From an uncultured Opitutia bacterium (GTDB lineage Bacteria; Verrucomicrobiota; Verrucomicrobiia; Opitutales; Opitutaceae), in contig CAIPAH010000014.1 of NCBI GenBank assembly GCA_903862955.1, forward strand, positions 1 to 64,000: a stretch of DNA of 64,000 bases, in the 5' to 3' direction. The notes beneath the pieces were generated by a model. That model saw only the letters and a program-made list of their open reading frames with translations, was not told where the DNA came from and ran no database searches. Numbering within the stretch: position 1 is the first letter of the stretch; each line of letters starts with the position of its first letter. Below, piece by piece: positions 46,005-55,167 of the stretch. Both the position numbers and the translations under genes were made by a program.

Positions 46005-47129
46005 TCACGGGTAATCCGTCCCGAAATGTCGCCCGACCTGCTCACGCAGCGCCTCCGCCTCGCGCTCGCCCGGGCAGTTGACCATGAGGTAGACGCCCTT
46101 CGTTCCGATGGCGTCAAGCAGCGGGAGCACTTGCTGCGGCTCGACGTCCAAGACCTGCACCGATTTGCCGGCGGCGAGGATGCGACGGTAAAGATCGTGC
46201 CACCGCCGGTTCCCGCCCGGCTCGATGCCGGCCTGCGGCGTCCACTCGATCGCATCCAGCGGCTCAATCGCCAGCAGCAGGTCCAGATGTCCCAGTGCCT
46301 GCGTGCCGTCCAGGTGATAGAGTGAGTGGTCGAGCCAGTCGCATTGGGCGGTCAACGCCGGCACGACGAAGTGTTGAAACATGCTCGGGGAGAACAGGGC
46401 GGAGGCGTCGCACTGCAACTTGGCGACTTTGCCGGGGCCCCAGATTCTGAACGGCCCGAAGGATGAACTGCCATCCGCCAGCTTGATCAACTCGTAGATG
46501 CGCTCGTAGGCCGCGAACCACGCGTTGTTTATCTCCCAGACTTTCTGCTCAACCCATTCCGGGCGCTCGAGCATGTCCAGCAGCAGCGTCTCGGCGCCGC
46601 GCAGCGACGCCAGGACATCCAGGTTTTCGATCAGGTCGGGGCAGGCCACGAGATACTTGCCCCGCGCAGCGTCGGCGCAGCGGCCAACGATTTCCGAGGT
46701 CGAGCGCCACCAGGCGTTTTCCGGATCGAAGCGGAGCGGCGGCAGCTGCTCCACGTCGACATTCGCTTCAAGCACCGCCCGATACCAGACCGTGTCCTGC
46801 GCAAAGTCCGGCTCGGCCCCGAGGAGCAGCGCGAGAGAACCGGGCCCAAGGTTGGTGGTCGCGAGGGGCAGTATATCCAGGGGAAATGCGCAGCAGGACA
46901 GGCGATAGTGATTCTCCGCTGCGCGGTATTCGGCATTGCAATAGCACTCGCGGAGCGACGAAGGCCGCATCGGCTTGGCCACGGCCTCGTGCACGCAGTG
47001 TCCGGTGTTCAGGTCACCGTACATGCCGATCAGCATCCCTTCGTGCCGCCACCAGTTCACGAAGCGTTGTTTGGAGGCTTCCCAGTTGTCCTTCCAGGCA
47101 ATGTCGGGCGCTCGCGGGCCAGGTTTCAT
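46005..47129 (-). CDS. Uroporphyrinogen decarboxylase-fold protein (URO-D-like)
   Basis: A 374-residue URO-D-like TIM barrel. The end region HLDGTQALGHLDLLLAIEPLDAIEWTPQ is the typical metal-site stretch of the methyltransferase-like branch, and CPDLIENLDVLASLRG lies in the middle. Haem-making HemE has different N-terminal Arg/Asp motifs, which are missing here. In Verrucomicrobia and related bacteria such proteins often lie in sugar loci with unknown roles, and some act on corrinoid methyl groups. It precedes no corrinoid protein here. The gene follows the PhyH gene on the same strand. Confidence 0.75.
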   Translation of the reverse strand: MKPGPRAPDIAWKDNWEASKQRFVNWWRHEGMLIGMYGDLNTGHCVHEAVAKPMRPSSLRECYCNAEYRAAENHYRLSCCAFPLDILPLATTNLGPGSLALLLGAEPDFAQDTVWYRAVLEANVDVEQLPPLRFDPENAWWRSTSEIVGRCADAARGKYLVACPDLIENLDVLASLRGAETLLLDMLERPEWVEQKVWEINNAWFAAYERIYELIKLADGSSSFGPFRIWGPGKVAKLQCDASALFSPSMFQHFVVPALTAQCDWLDHSLYHLDGTQALGHLDLLLAIEPLDAIEWTPQAGIEPGGNRRWHDLYRRILAAGKSVQVLDVEPQQVLPLLDAIGTKGVYLMVNCPGEREAEALREQVGRHFGTDYP

Positions 47130-47216
47130 GTTCTTCCCCGTGATTTCTGTCGCGCCGGGCTGACCGCTTCGTCCGGGCCTGCAATGGCTGCGTTCATGTC
47201 TTCACTCCGTTTGGGA

Positions 47217-48032
47217 TCAGCCGCCAACTTGCGCCGGGAACGGCCCGAAATTTTCCGGGCGGTCCTCCGCGTGGTTGTAGGCCATTTTGCCGTCCTTCAG
47301 GAACGGAACGGCCAGCGTCCGCGGCCGACCGTCCGGCCGGCAAATCGGCTCGGCGCTGTACTGGGGCAGGTAGACCCGCCGCATCCGCGCGGTGGTATTC
47401 GGTCCGCTGCGGTGGAGCACGTAGCTGTCGAATGCCACGATGCTGCCCGCCGGCACGATGGCCGCGTCGCCCGGATCCCGCCCGGTGTAACCGATCAGGT
47501 CGTTGGAGCCGGCTTCCTTCGTGTGGTCGAGGATTTTGTCGCGCGTGCCGCCGCGGGAGTGGGGCAGCACGTAAACCGTGCCGTTCGCCTCGTTCACGTC
47601 GTCCAGCGTGCACCAGCACGTCAGGTATGGCCGATGGCGCGTCGCCGGGTCATTCCACTTCACGTACCCGCTGTCCTGGTGCCACGAGAACTTCATCCCC
47701 TGCTCGGGCCCTTTGACGACCCATTGCTCGTGAAACAGGTAAACGTCCGGGCCGAGCGCCGCCTCGGTCACCGCCGCCATGAGCGGGCTGAAGATGAACT
47801 GCCACAGCCGGTTGCTCATCCGGTAGCGGTTGTTAACGAAGTAGCGCCGGCCCCGATGGCTGAGGCCCTCCGTCTGCACTCCTTTGGCGTCCATCTGGGC
47901 GTCGCAATAGCCGAGGAAGTACGAGCATTCCTCGCGCAACATGGTCAGGACGTCGATGGGGATGACCCCGGGCAGGATCATGTAGCCCTCGCGGCGAAAA
48001 CGGTCACGTTCAAGTTCTGGGACTGGGTTCAT
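47217..48032 (-). CDS. Phytanoyl-CoA dioxygenase (PhyH) family protein
   Basis: A 271-residue Fe(II)/2-oxoglutarate dioxygenase-like protein. The metal triad is visible as HQDSGY (His-x-Asp) in the centre and the distal His in LHRSGPNTT, with the nearby Arg residues of RMRRVYLPQY for 2-oxoglutarate. The ATG at 48032 lies just before the domain (RDRFRREGYMILPGV). It is divergent from an AraC gene 73 bp away, which probably controls it and the URO-D-like gene. The substrate is unknown. Confidence 0.85.
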   Translation of the reverse strand: MNPVPELERDRFRREGYMILPGVIPIDVLTMLREECSYFLGYCDAQMDAKGVQTEGLSHRGRRYFVNNRYRMSNRLWQFIFSPLMAAVTEAALGPDVYLFHEQWVVKGPEQGMKFSWHQDSGYVKWNDPATRHRPYLTCWCTLDDVNEANGTVYVLPHSRGGTRDKILDHTKEAGSNDLIGYTGRDPGDAAIVPAGSIVAFDSYVLHRSGPNTTARMRRVYLPQYSAEPICRPDGRPRTLAVPFLKDGKMAYNHAEDRPENFGPFPAQVGG

Positions 48033-48105
48033 CCCTGCTAATATACGTCCTTCCCCTTTTGGGCTCTTCTCATTTTGCTTCCCTCTTCTTATCATTTCTT
48101 GTCGC

Positions 48106-48942
48106 ATGCGACTTCACCTCAACCTGCCCGCGGCCTGGGATGGAAACCTCTGGCGCAGCGGCTACCTCGGCCGCGCCCGGCAGAAGCACCGGCACGCCGA
48201 GCTCGAGTTCAATCTCGTGACGCGAGGAGCGGGCACCTATCTCCTGGCGAATCGGAAGTACCGCATCGTGCGCGGTGACCTGCTCTGGCTGTTCCCCGCG
48301 CAAGAGCATGTGCTGGTCGGGGAGACACCTGACTTTGAGATGTGGGTCGGCGTCCTGAAGCCCCATGCCATCCGGCGGGTGGCGACTGACCCCGAGGCGC
48401 GCATTCTGCAACAAGCCGGGCCGATCGGCGTCCATTGCCGCCGCCTTTCCCTCGGGATCCTCGCGAGGCTTGAGGACCTGTTTCAGGATGTCGCGGGCAC
48501 GTGCGAGCAAACGGGGTTGTTCAATGCGGGCCTCGCCCACGTGTTCCTGGCCACGTGGCAGCAGTTCGAGCGGGCCGTGGATGTGCCGGTGGTTGATGTC
48601 CACCCGGCCGTCGAACAAGCCGCGCGCTTGATCCGCCGCGACACCGGTGAGCTGGATCTTCACCAGCTGGCCCGCCAATCCGGCCTGAGCGCTTCGCGGC
48701 TCAGCCGCCTGTTCAAGCAGCAGACGGGAGTGACCTGGGTGGACTTCCGAAATCGCGAGCGCATTCGAAATTTTCTGCAACTCTACGGCACCGGGCAGCG
48801 CCGGACTATGCTGGCCGCAGCCTTGCAGGCCGGCTTCGGGAGTTATCCGCAATTCTATCGAGTCTTCAGCCGCGTCATGGACTGCACCCCCAATGACTAT
48901 CGGCGCAAATTGGGCACGGACCCCGCGCAGGCAGGGGAGTGA
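48106..48942 (+). CDS. AraC family transcriptional regulator
   Basis: A 278-residue regulator. An N-terminal cupin-like sensing domain (KHRHAELEFNLVTRGAGTYLLANRKYRIVRGDLLWL) is followed by a C-terminal double HTH (LHQLARQSGLSASRLSRLFKQQTG and AALQAGFGSYPQFYRVFSRVMDCTPNDYRR). It is divergent from PhyH, the usual layout for a local activator of an adjacent sugar operon. It is the second regulator on the island after the ROK protein. Confidence 0.9.
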   Translation: MRLHLNLPAAWDGNLWRSGYLGRARQKHRHAELEFNLVTRGAGTYLLANRKYRIVRGDLLWLFPAQEHVLVGETPDFEMWVGVLKPHAIRRVATDPEARILQQAGPIGVHCRRLSLGILARLEDLFQDVAGTCEQTGLFNAGLAHVFLATWQQFERAVDVPVVDVHPAVEQAARLIRRDTGELDLHQLARQSGLSASRLSRLFKQQTGVTWVDFRNRERIRNFLQLYGTGQRRTMLAAALQAGFGSYPQFYRVFSRVMDCTPNDYRRKLGTDPAQAGE

Positions 48943-49296
48943 CGATTATTGTTCATCCGAGCAGTCGAGGTCGCGGGGAGCGATGGAAACGGAAATGCCG
49001 TTTACTAATGGGGGCGCATAGTTTTTCACGCACAGCCTCTCATGCTCCCGAACCGCTGCGCGAGCTGCCGTAACTTACTGATTACAAGGATGATTATATA
49101 AGCGGGGTTCGCGACCAAAAGGCGACGGGCCATCGGTTGCGGCAATCAGCCGGGCGTTTGCGGCGTCCGCGAAGCGGGAGACGCCAGATGGGTATTGTTT
49201 CGAAAGCGAAAATATGGTTCGAAATGGCCTCGCCGCGCGACGCGGCGTGAAGCCAGCCACCGGACCGAGCCGGCGCCCCCCCAATGCCCGCAACCA
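48943..49296. other. Upstream region of the dsr operon
   Basis: 354 bp without a supportable gene. It contains the operator at 49198-49211 and an AT-rich patch at 49000-49100 (GATTACAAGGATGATTATATAA) that could serve as promoter. A second TTCGAAA string lies at 49218-49224. No RNA gene is recognised. Confidence 0.6.
49198..49211 (+). promoter_or_regulatory. Candidate operator upstream of dsrA
   Basis: Perfect palindrome TTTCG-AAAG-CGAAA followed by ATATGG, 85 bp before the dsrA start. It matches the SQ isomerase site in all ten arm bases and would place sulfite reduction under the same regulator as sulfoglycolysis. Confidence 0.65.
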
Positions 49297-50721
49297 ATGC
49301 CCACGATGGAAAAGATTAAACTCTGCTGCGCGAAATGTGGTTTTGTGATCGAGGAATACACGGCCGAGGAGCTGGCCGCGGTGCCGCGGAAAGCGAAGCG
49401 GTACCAGTACCTGAAAAACAAATCGAGCATCTGCCCGTCATGCCTGGCCTCGGGCCGGCTCTCGGACATTCGAGTGAACGAAGAGAGCGGACCAGTGGGC
49501 GCCCCGCGGGTGGCCGCCCCGGCCAGTTCCACAGCTGCCCCGGTGGGACACGAGGAACACGCCGTGTCGCCGACGCCCATGATGGATGCGATGTCCCAAG
49601 GTCGCTTTCCGAGCCACGCGGCCGAACTCAAGAAGACCAAATACCCGGTCCAGATGTACGAACAGGCGCTGCAAAAGCGCCGCACGCAGTGGGGCTATGG
49701 CGGCTATGTCTCATTACCCGGGGTGGCCTCCGGGGTTCTCGTGCGTTCGTCGGCCCGGCCCGAAATCACCAAGGGATCGAATTTTGTGCGGATCATGGAC
49801 CCGTGCGGAAATTTTTTCAGCACGGCCTCCATGCGCGGGCTTTGCGACATCGCGGACAAGTACGCCTACGGGCTGCTGCACTTGCTCAGCACCGGGGGCG
49901 ACTTGGAACTCCTCGGCATCCCCACCGAGAACCTGAAGCCGGCGGTCGAGGAAATCACGAACCTCGGCTTCGACATCGGATCGACCGGCGACGACTACCG
50001 GACGAGCGAGGAGTGCATCGGGCCGGCCAAGTGCGACCTGACGCTCTACGATACGCTCGGACTGCGAGCCGCCTGGTACAAACGCTTCCTGGACGACGTC
50101 CAATACCCGCGCTTCCCGCACAAGATCAAATGCAAGTTCGCCGGCTGCCCGAACGACTGCGTGCGCGGGTGCCAGAAGGCGGACATCTTCCTCTGTGGCG
50201 TCTACCGCGACGCCCCCCAGGTCGACCAGCAGAAGGTCGCGAAATGGGTCGAGGCCGGCGGCGACATCACGACGGTGTGTTCGCGCTGCCCGGGCCAAGC
50301 CATGCAGTGGGAGTCCGGGAAGGGGCTGCGCATCGATGAAGACAGCTGCATGCATTGCATGTACTGCAGCAACAAGGTTCCCGGCGTCAGACCCGGTGGC
50401 GACCGCGGCGTGGCGGTGCTCGTCGGCGGAAAATTGCGCGGCAAGTTCGGCCCGATGCTTTCCCGCGTGCTGGTTCCCTTCATCAAGGCCGAGGGCCCGG
50501 ATTACAAGGAGGTCTTCGACTGCATCGAAAAATTCACCGAAGTCTATGACGCGAATGCCCGCAAGAAGGAGCGGGTGGGCGACTTCATCCTGCGCATCGG
50601 CATCGATGAATTCTACAAGCTGTCGGGAGTCGAGCCGGCGCCCCAGCTCCTGGCGCAGCCCCGCACCAATTTCTTCTGCCATTGGGAGGTCGAGGAAGTG
50701 ATGGACGAGCGCAAGCGCTGA
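49297..50721 (+). CDS. dsrA: Dissimilatory sulfite reductase alpha subunit with zinc-ribbon-like N-terminal extension
   Basis: A 474-residue DsrA, part of the siroheme DsrAB enzyme that reduces sulfite. The core from about residue 90 (PMMDAMSQGRFPS) has the siroheme/4Fe-4S Cys sets ECIGPAKC (Cys-x5-Cys) and GCPNDC (Cys-x3-Cys), then a ferredoxin domain (CSRCPGQAMQW, CMHCMYC). Residues 1-60 are extra: CCAKC near residue 10 and CPSC near 47 look like a zinc ribbon or rubredoxin-like knuckle, joined by an Ala/Pro-rich linker. Usual DsrA is about 410-440 residues. The start is ATG at 49297 or 49306. Confidence 0.94.
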   Translation: MPTMEKIKLCCAKCGFVIEEYTAEELAAVPRKAKRYQYLKNKSSICPSCLASGRLSDIRVNEESGPVGAPRVAAPASSTAAPVGHEEHAVSPTPMMDAMSQGRFPSHAAELKKTKYPVQMYEQALQKRRTQWGYGGYVSLPGVASGVLVRSSARPEITKGSNFVRIMDPCGNFFSTASMRGLCDIADKYAYGLLHLLSTGGDLELLGIPTENLKPAVEEITNLGFDIGSTGDDYRTSEECIGPAKCDLTLYDTLGLRAAWYKRFLDDVQYPRFPHKIKCKFAGCPNDCVRGCQKADIFLCGVYRDAPQVDQQKVAKWVEAGGDITTVCSRCPGQAMQWESGKGLRIDEDSCMHCMYCSNKVPGVRPGGDRGVAVLVGGKLRGKFGPMLSRVLVPFIKAEGPDYKEVFDCIEKFTEVYDANARKKERVGDFILRIGIDEFYKLSGVEPAPQLLAQPRTNFFCHWEVEEVMDERKR

Positions 50722-50750
50722 ACAACCAATCCCAAGAAAGGACCATCCCC

Positions 50751-51809
50751 ATGCCCGGAATCGGAATCCCCTCCCTCGAAGCCAGCCTCCCGCCCATCGT
50801 GAAGCGGAACTACGGCAAATGGACCTCGCACGACCACATTCGCCCGGGCGTCATCAAGCATGACGCCGAATCCGGCGAAGCCTGCTACACGGTGCGGGCC
50901 GCCATGCCGCCCAACGCGCGCGTCAGCACCCCGACGATGCGGATGTTGTGCGGCCTCGCCGATGAGTTTTCCGAAGGTTTCTTCCGGGTCACCCAGCGCA
51001 ATTCGATCGAGTTTGTCGGGGTCCCCGTCGGGCGGATCGAGGAACTGATCGCCCGCCTGGCCGGGCATGGTTTCCCGGTTGGCGGCACCAACCGGTCCCT
51101 GCACAACATGACCTGCTGCACGGGCTACATGCACTGCCACCTGGCCGCGACCGATCCCGCCGCCATCGTCAAGGCGATCTCGGAGATGCTCATCAAGGAG
51201 TATGAAACCGACTGCCTGCCGGCAGGGCTGAAGATTTCGGGTTCCGGCTGCATCAACAACTGCGGCGAGGGCTCCTGCGCGGACATCGGCATCGTCGGCG
51301 TACACCGCGACCTTCCGCCGATCAATGCGGAAAAACTCAAGGGGTGCGAGTTGCCGCTGGTCATCTCGGTCTGCCCCGTCGGCGCGATCAAGCCCAAGGG
51401 CCCGGGCATGGTGGAAATCGACCCCAAGAAGTGCATCCATTGCCCCGCTTGCTCGGTGGCTTGCGCCGCTTTCGCCCCGATCGGCAGCGCCAACGGGGAC
51501 GGCGTGGCGATTGTCGTCGGCGGCAAGTCCAGCAACACCGGCGACGGCCCGGCCCTCGCCAAGATGGTCATACCTTACCTGCCCAACAATCCCCCGCACT
51601 GGCCCGAGGTGACGGAGGTCGTGCGGAAGATCGTGGACACCTGGGTCGCGAACGCGCACCGGGACGAACGGGTGGGAGAATGGATCAACCGCATCGGTTG
51701 GGAGAAATTCTACCAGCGTACCGGGCTCAAGATGTCGTTCAAGGTGGTCGACGGCTACGACCAGAGGTCGCTCGAGTATGTCAGGAGCAACGTGAGATTC
51801 CGCTGGTAG
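50751..51809 (+). CDS. dsrB: Dissimilatory sulfite reductase beta subunit
   Basis: A 352-residue DsrB. The siroheme/4Fe-4S sites are CCTGYMHC and GCINNC, and the ferredoxin domain reads SVCPVGAIKPKG and CIHCPACSVAC. It opens like known DsrB (HDHIRPGVIKH, RNSIEFVG). An AAAGGA box sits 9 bases before the ATG at 50751, 29 bp after dsrA. It pairs with DsrA in the cytosol and passes the sulfur to DsrC as a trisulfide. The lack of dsrEFH in the cluster points to the reductive direction. Confidence 0.95.
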   Translation: MPGIGIPSLEASLPPIVKRNYGKWTSHDHIRPGVIKHDAESGEACYTVRAAMPPNARVSTPTMRMLCGLADEFSEGFFRVTQRNSIEFVGVPVGRIEELIARLAGHGFPVGGTNRSLHNMTCCTGYMHCHLAATDPAAIVKAISEMLIKEYETDCLPAGLKISGSGCINNCGEGSCADIGIVGVHRDLPPINAEKLKGCELPLVISVCPVGAIKPKGPGMVEIDPKKCIHCPACSVACAAFAPIGSANGDGVAIVVGGKSSNTGDGPALAKMVIPYLPNNPPHWPEVTEVVRKIVDTWVANAHRDERVGEWINRIGWEKFYQRTGLKMSFKVVDGYDQRSLEYVRSNVRFRW

Positions 51810-51866
51810 GTCACCCCTTTCCGGCCCCGGTTACGCGCCACTTTCAACCCAGATTCCATCAGCACC

Positions 51867-52184
51867 ATGCCCACCATCACATTGTCCGGTGAACCATTCG
51901 AAGTCGACGAAGACGGCTTCATTCAGGATCCCGCCCGCTGGAACGAGTCCGTCGCGAAGGGCCTCGCCAGCGAGGAGGGAATCACCGAATTGACCGAGGA
52001 CCATTGGAAGGTGATCCGATTCCTTCACAACTACTACGCGCAGTTCGGCAGCGCGCCGATGGTTCGGAAGCTCAGCAAGGAGACCGGCTTCGATCTCAAA
52101 ACCATTTACAAACTCTTTCCGACCGGCCCCGCCAAAGGCGCCTGCAAGCTCGCAGGCTTACCCAAACCGACGGGCTGCGTATGA
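51867..52184 (+). CDS. dsrC: DsrC sulfur carrier
   Basis: A 105-residue DsrC/TusE family protein. The C-terminal arm KGACKLAGLPKPTGCV keeps both redox Cys residues (93 and the penultimate 104), which separates true DsrC from TusE and other single-Cys homologues. DsrC accepts sulfur from DsrAB and is reduced by DsrMKJOP. The direct position behind dsrB supports the role. Confidence 0.94.
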   Translation: MPTITLSGEPFEVDEDGFIQDPARWNESVAKGLASEEGITELTEDHWKVIRFLHNYYAQFGSAPMVRKLSKETGFDLKTIYKLFPTGPAKGACKLAGLPKPTGCV

Positions 52185-52273
52185 CGCATCCGGCTGCAGT
52201 TTGCCGGTGCCGCGGGGGCGCAAGTCTCCTCGAGCGGGCGTCGGCGATCAACCCATAGAACCACCGCCTCCCC

Positions 52274-52459
52274 ATGTACGTCATCACAATCGATGAGGCC
52301 AAGTGCACCCAGTGCACCGAATGCGTGAAGATCTGCCCCTCCGAGGTGTACAAGCTGGTGAACGGGCGGGTCGTCGTCGGCAACAGCGACGACTGCAGCA
52401 GGTGCGAAAGCTGCCTGTCGGTATGCGTGCCCGGGGCAATTACCGTCGTTGAAATGTAA
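52274..52459 (+). CDS. 2[4Fe-4S] ferredoxin
   Basis: A 61-residue ferredoxin with two complete clusters (CTQCTECVKICP and CSRCESCLSVCVPG). It sits between dsrC and dsrM, where several sulfite-reducing clusters have a ferredoxin, and could pass electrons to DsrAB. Confidence 0.92.
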   Translation: MYVITIDEAKCTQCTECVKICPSEVYKLVNGRVVVGNSDDCSRCESCLSVCVPGAITVVEM

Positions 52460-52476
52460 CCGCCGGTGAATTTCCC

Positions 52477-53565
52477 ATGCCTGACATTAAGCCACCGGCG
52501 CATGGTCAGGATTCCCCGGTTTCATTCCCGGCTTGGAGAGGTGAAGGCGCGAAAGCCCTGTTCCCGCTGGTGGCGGTCGCGGCCCTGGTCTTGATCGCGT
52601 GGGCGGGTGCCGGGTTGCCCCGGCTGGAGCCGTTGTTTGGCATCATTCTTCCCTACGGCGCCCTGCTGGCGTTCTTGTTCGGTATGTCCTGGCGCGTGCT
52701 CTCTTGGACGAGGTCGCCGGTTCCCTTCAACATCACGACCACTTGCGGCCAGCAGTATTCGCTTCCGTGGATTCGCTCCAGCCGGATCGAAAATCCCCAC
52801 ACCCGCTGGGGCGCGGCCGGCCGGGTCGTACTGGAAATGCTGCTGTTCCGCAGCCTGCTGCGCAATGTGCGGCACGAGTGGGTCGAAGGGGATCGCGAGG
52901 GTGCCGCACCGAAGTTGGTTTTCAAATCCAGCCCGGGCCTGTGGCTGGGCGCGCTGGTTTTCCATTATTCCCTGCTACTGGTCTTGCTGCACCACGCCCG
53001 TTTCTTCCTCGACCCGGTGTCGGGCTGGGTGACAGGCCTTGAAAAGCTCGATGCGTTTTTTCAGCTCGGTTCGGCGGCGTTCTACGTCAGCGGCGTCACG
53101 CTGATCCTGGCTCTGCTTTACCTGTTGGTGCGCCGCTGGTGGCTGCCGTGGCTGCGTTACCTCTCCTTACCAGCTGATTACTTTCCCCTCTATCTCCTGC
53201 TCGGTGTCGCCCTGACGGGCGGCATGATGCATTACTCGACGCGGGCCAACGTTCCCGCGGCCAAGGATTTTTGCCTGGGCCTGGCCCGGCTGCGTCCGGC
53301 CGGCTTGTCCGGGCTCGGGCCGCTCTTTTACGTTCACCTGACGCTGGCCTGCCTCCTGTTGGCCTACGTGCCATTCAGCAAACTGGCGCACATGGTGAGC
53401 CTGCCGCTGAGCCCGACCCGCAACCTGCCCGGCGCCGGCCGGATGACACGGCACGTGAACCCGTGGAATGCGCCCGTCAAAACGCACCCTTACGCGGAAT
53501 ATGAGAACGAATACCGCGACAAGATGCGGGCGGCGGGCATTCCGCTGGAGAAGGAGATCCCATGA
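52477..53565 (+). CDS. dsrM: DsrM, membrane cytochrome b subunit
   Basis: A 362-residue NarI-like protein with about six helices. Paired His candidates occur in LGALVFHYSLLLVLLHHARF and in FYVHLTLACLLLAYVPFSKLAHMV. It forms the quinol-oxidising module with DsrK in the DsrMKJOP complex. The downstream dsrK overlaps it by 4 bp. The N-terminal ~25 residues are polar and variable. Confidence 0.9.
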   Translation: MPDIKPPAHGQDSPVSFPAWRGEGAKALFPLVAVAALVLIAWAGAGLPRLEPLFGIILPYGALLAFLFGMSWRVLSWTRSPVPFNITTTCGQQYSLPWIRSSRIENPHTRWGAAGRVVLEMLLFRSLLRNVRHEWVEGDREGAAPKLVFKSSPGLWLGALVFHYSLLLVLLHHARFFLDPVSGWVTGLEKLDAFFQLGSAAFYVSGVTLILALLYLLVRRWWLPWLRYLSLPADYFPLYLLLGVALTGGMMHYSTRANVPAAKDFCLGLARLRPAGLSGLGPLFYVHLTLACLLLAYVPFSKLAHMVSLPLSPTRNLPGAGRMTRHVNPWNAPVKTHPYAEYENEYRDKMRAAGIPLEKEIP

Positions 53566-55166
53566 GCGAGGACGCCAAGCCCGCGAGACCGGCCAAGGTG
53601 CCGTTCGCTCCGAGTTCGCGCGACTGGCTCGAACCGACCGTGAAATTTGCCGCCGGGCGGTGGAGTTACAGCGCCAAGCCGAAGTCACTCCGCACGCTGG
53701 AGTTTCCGAATCCCCGCGACTGGTCGCCGGACCAGCCGGACTGGAAGCTCCCCGATAACTGGAAGGAAATCATCCTGCAGGGCTTGCGGGAGAGGATGGA
53801 CCGTTTCCGGTCGCTGAGGCTTTTCATGGACTGCTGCGTGCGCTGCGGGGCCTGCGCCGACAAGTGCCACTACTTCATCGGCACGGGCGATCCGAAGAAC
53901 ATGCCGGTGCTGCGCGCCGAGCTACTGCGCTCGGTTTACCGCGGGGAGATGACGCTGGCGGGCCGCCTGCTTGGGCGGTGGGCCGGCGGCCGGCGGCTGA
54001 CCCCCGAGGTGCTCAAGGAATGGTTTTACTACTTCTACCAATGCACGGAATGCCGGCGGTGCTCGGTCTTCTGCCCGTTCGGCATTGACCAGGCCGAAAT
54101 CACGATGCTCGGCCGCGAGCTGCTGAATCTACTGGGCTTGAACATCAACTGGGTGATGGAGCCGGCGGCCAAGTGTTTCACCACCGGCAATCATCTTGGG
54201 ATCACGCCCCACGGGCTTAAGGACAACCTGGAGTTCTTCGTGGATTCCATTGAGGAAATCACCGGCGTAAGGGTAAACCCGTCGATCAACCGGAAGGGCG
54301 CGGACGTCCTCTTTGTGGCCCCGTCGGGCGACCTCCTGGCCGAGCCCGGCATTTTCACCCTGATGGGCTACCTGCTGGTGCTGCATCAAAGCGGCCTCAA
54401 TTACACTTGGAGCAGCTACGCGTCGGAAGGGGGAAATTTCGGCATGTTCGCGTCGCATGAGCTCATGAAAGGCTTGAACGCGAAGATTTACGCCGAGGCG
54501 CGCCGACTGGGCGTCAAGTGGATCCTCGGCGGCGAATGCGGTCACATGTGGCGCGTGGCGCACCAGTACATGGAAACCATGAACGGACCGGCGGACTTTT
54601 TACAGGAGCCGATTTCGCCGATCACCGGCACGCACTTTCAAAACGCCCGGACCACGCGCATGGTGCACATCGCCGAGTTCACCGCTGACCTCATCCAGCA
54701 GGGAAAACTCAAGCTGGCTCCGGAGCGCAACGACCGCTACCGGGTCACATTCCATGACTCGTGCAACCCGGCCCGTTCCATGGGGCTGCTGGAGGAACCG
54801 CGCTATATCCTGAGAAGCACCTGCCGGCATTTCCACGAGATGCCCGCTGAGACGATCCGGGAGAAGACATTCTGCTGCGGCTGCGGCGCGGGACTTGGCG
54901 GCGAGGAATGCATGGATCTGCGGATGCGCGGCGGCATTCCCCGGGCCGAGGCGGTTCGCAGCGTGCGGGAGAAATACGGCGTCAACCTGCTCTCCTCCAT
55001 TTGCGCCATCGACCGGGCAGTCCTGCCGACGTTGATGGATCATTGGGTTCCGGGCGTCGGCGTTGCGGGGCTGCACGAGCTGGTCGGCAACGCGCTCGTG
55101 CTCGACGGCGAGAAGGAACGCACCATCAACCTGCGCGGCGAACCGTTGCACGAAGGCGAGACGTGA
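53562..55166 (+). CDS. dsrK: DsrK, Fe-S subunit with CCG domain
   Basis: A 534-residue HdrD-like protein. It has two 4Fe-4S motifs (CCVRCGACADKCH near residue 90 and CTECRRCSVFCPFG near 165) and a CCG-type catalytic domain (HDSCNPARSMG, FCCGCGAGLGGEEC) that binds the special cluster for DsrC trisulfide reduction. It is attached to DsrM at the cytosolic face. The order dsrM-K-J-O-P is the standard one. Confidence 0.93.
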   Translation: MSEDAKPARPAKVPFAPSSRDWLEPTVKFAAGRWSYSAKPKSLRTLEFPNPRDWSPDQPDWKLPDNWKEIILQGLRERMDRFRSLRLFMDCCVRCGACADKCHYFIGTGDPKNMPVLRAELLRSVYRGEMTLAGRLLGRWAGGRRLTPEVLKEWFYYFYQCTECRRCSVFCPFGIDQAEITMLGRELLNLLGLNINWVMEPAAKCFTTGNHLGITPHGLKDNLEFFVDSIEEITGVRVNPSINRKGADVLFVAPSGDLLAEPGIFTLMGYLLVLHQSGLNYTWSSYASEGGNFGMFASHELMKGLNAKIYAEARRLGVKWILGGECGHMWRVAHQYMETMNGPADFLQEPISPITGTHFQNARTTRMVHIAEFTADLIQQGKLKLAPERNDRYRVTFHDSCNPARSMGLLEEPRYILRSTCRHFHEMPAETIREKTFCCGCGAGLGGEECMDLRMRGGIPRAEAVRSVREKYGVNLLSSICAIDRAVLPTLMDHWVPGVGVAGLHELVGNALVLDGEKERTINLRGEPLHEGET

Positions 55167-55167
55167 G

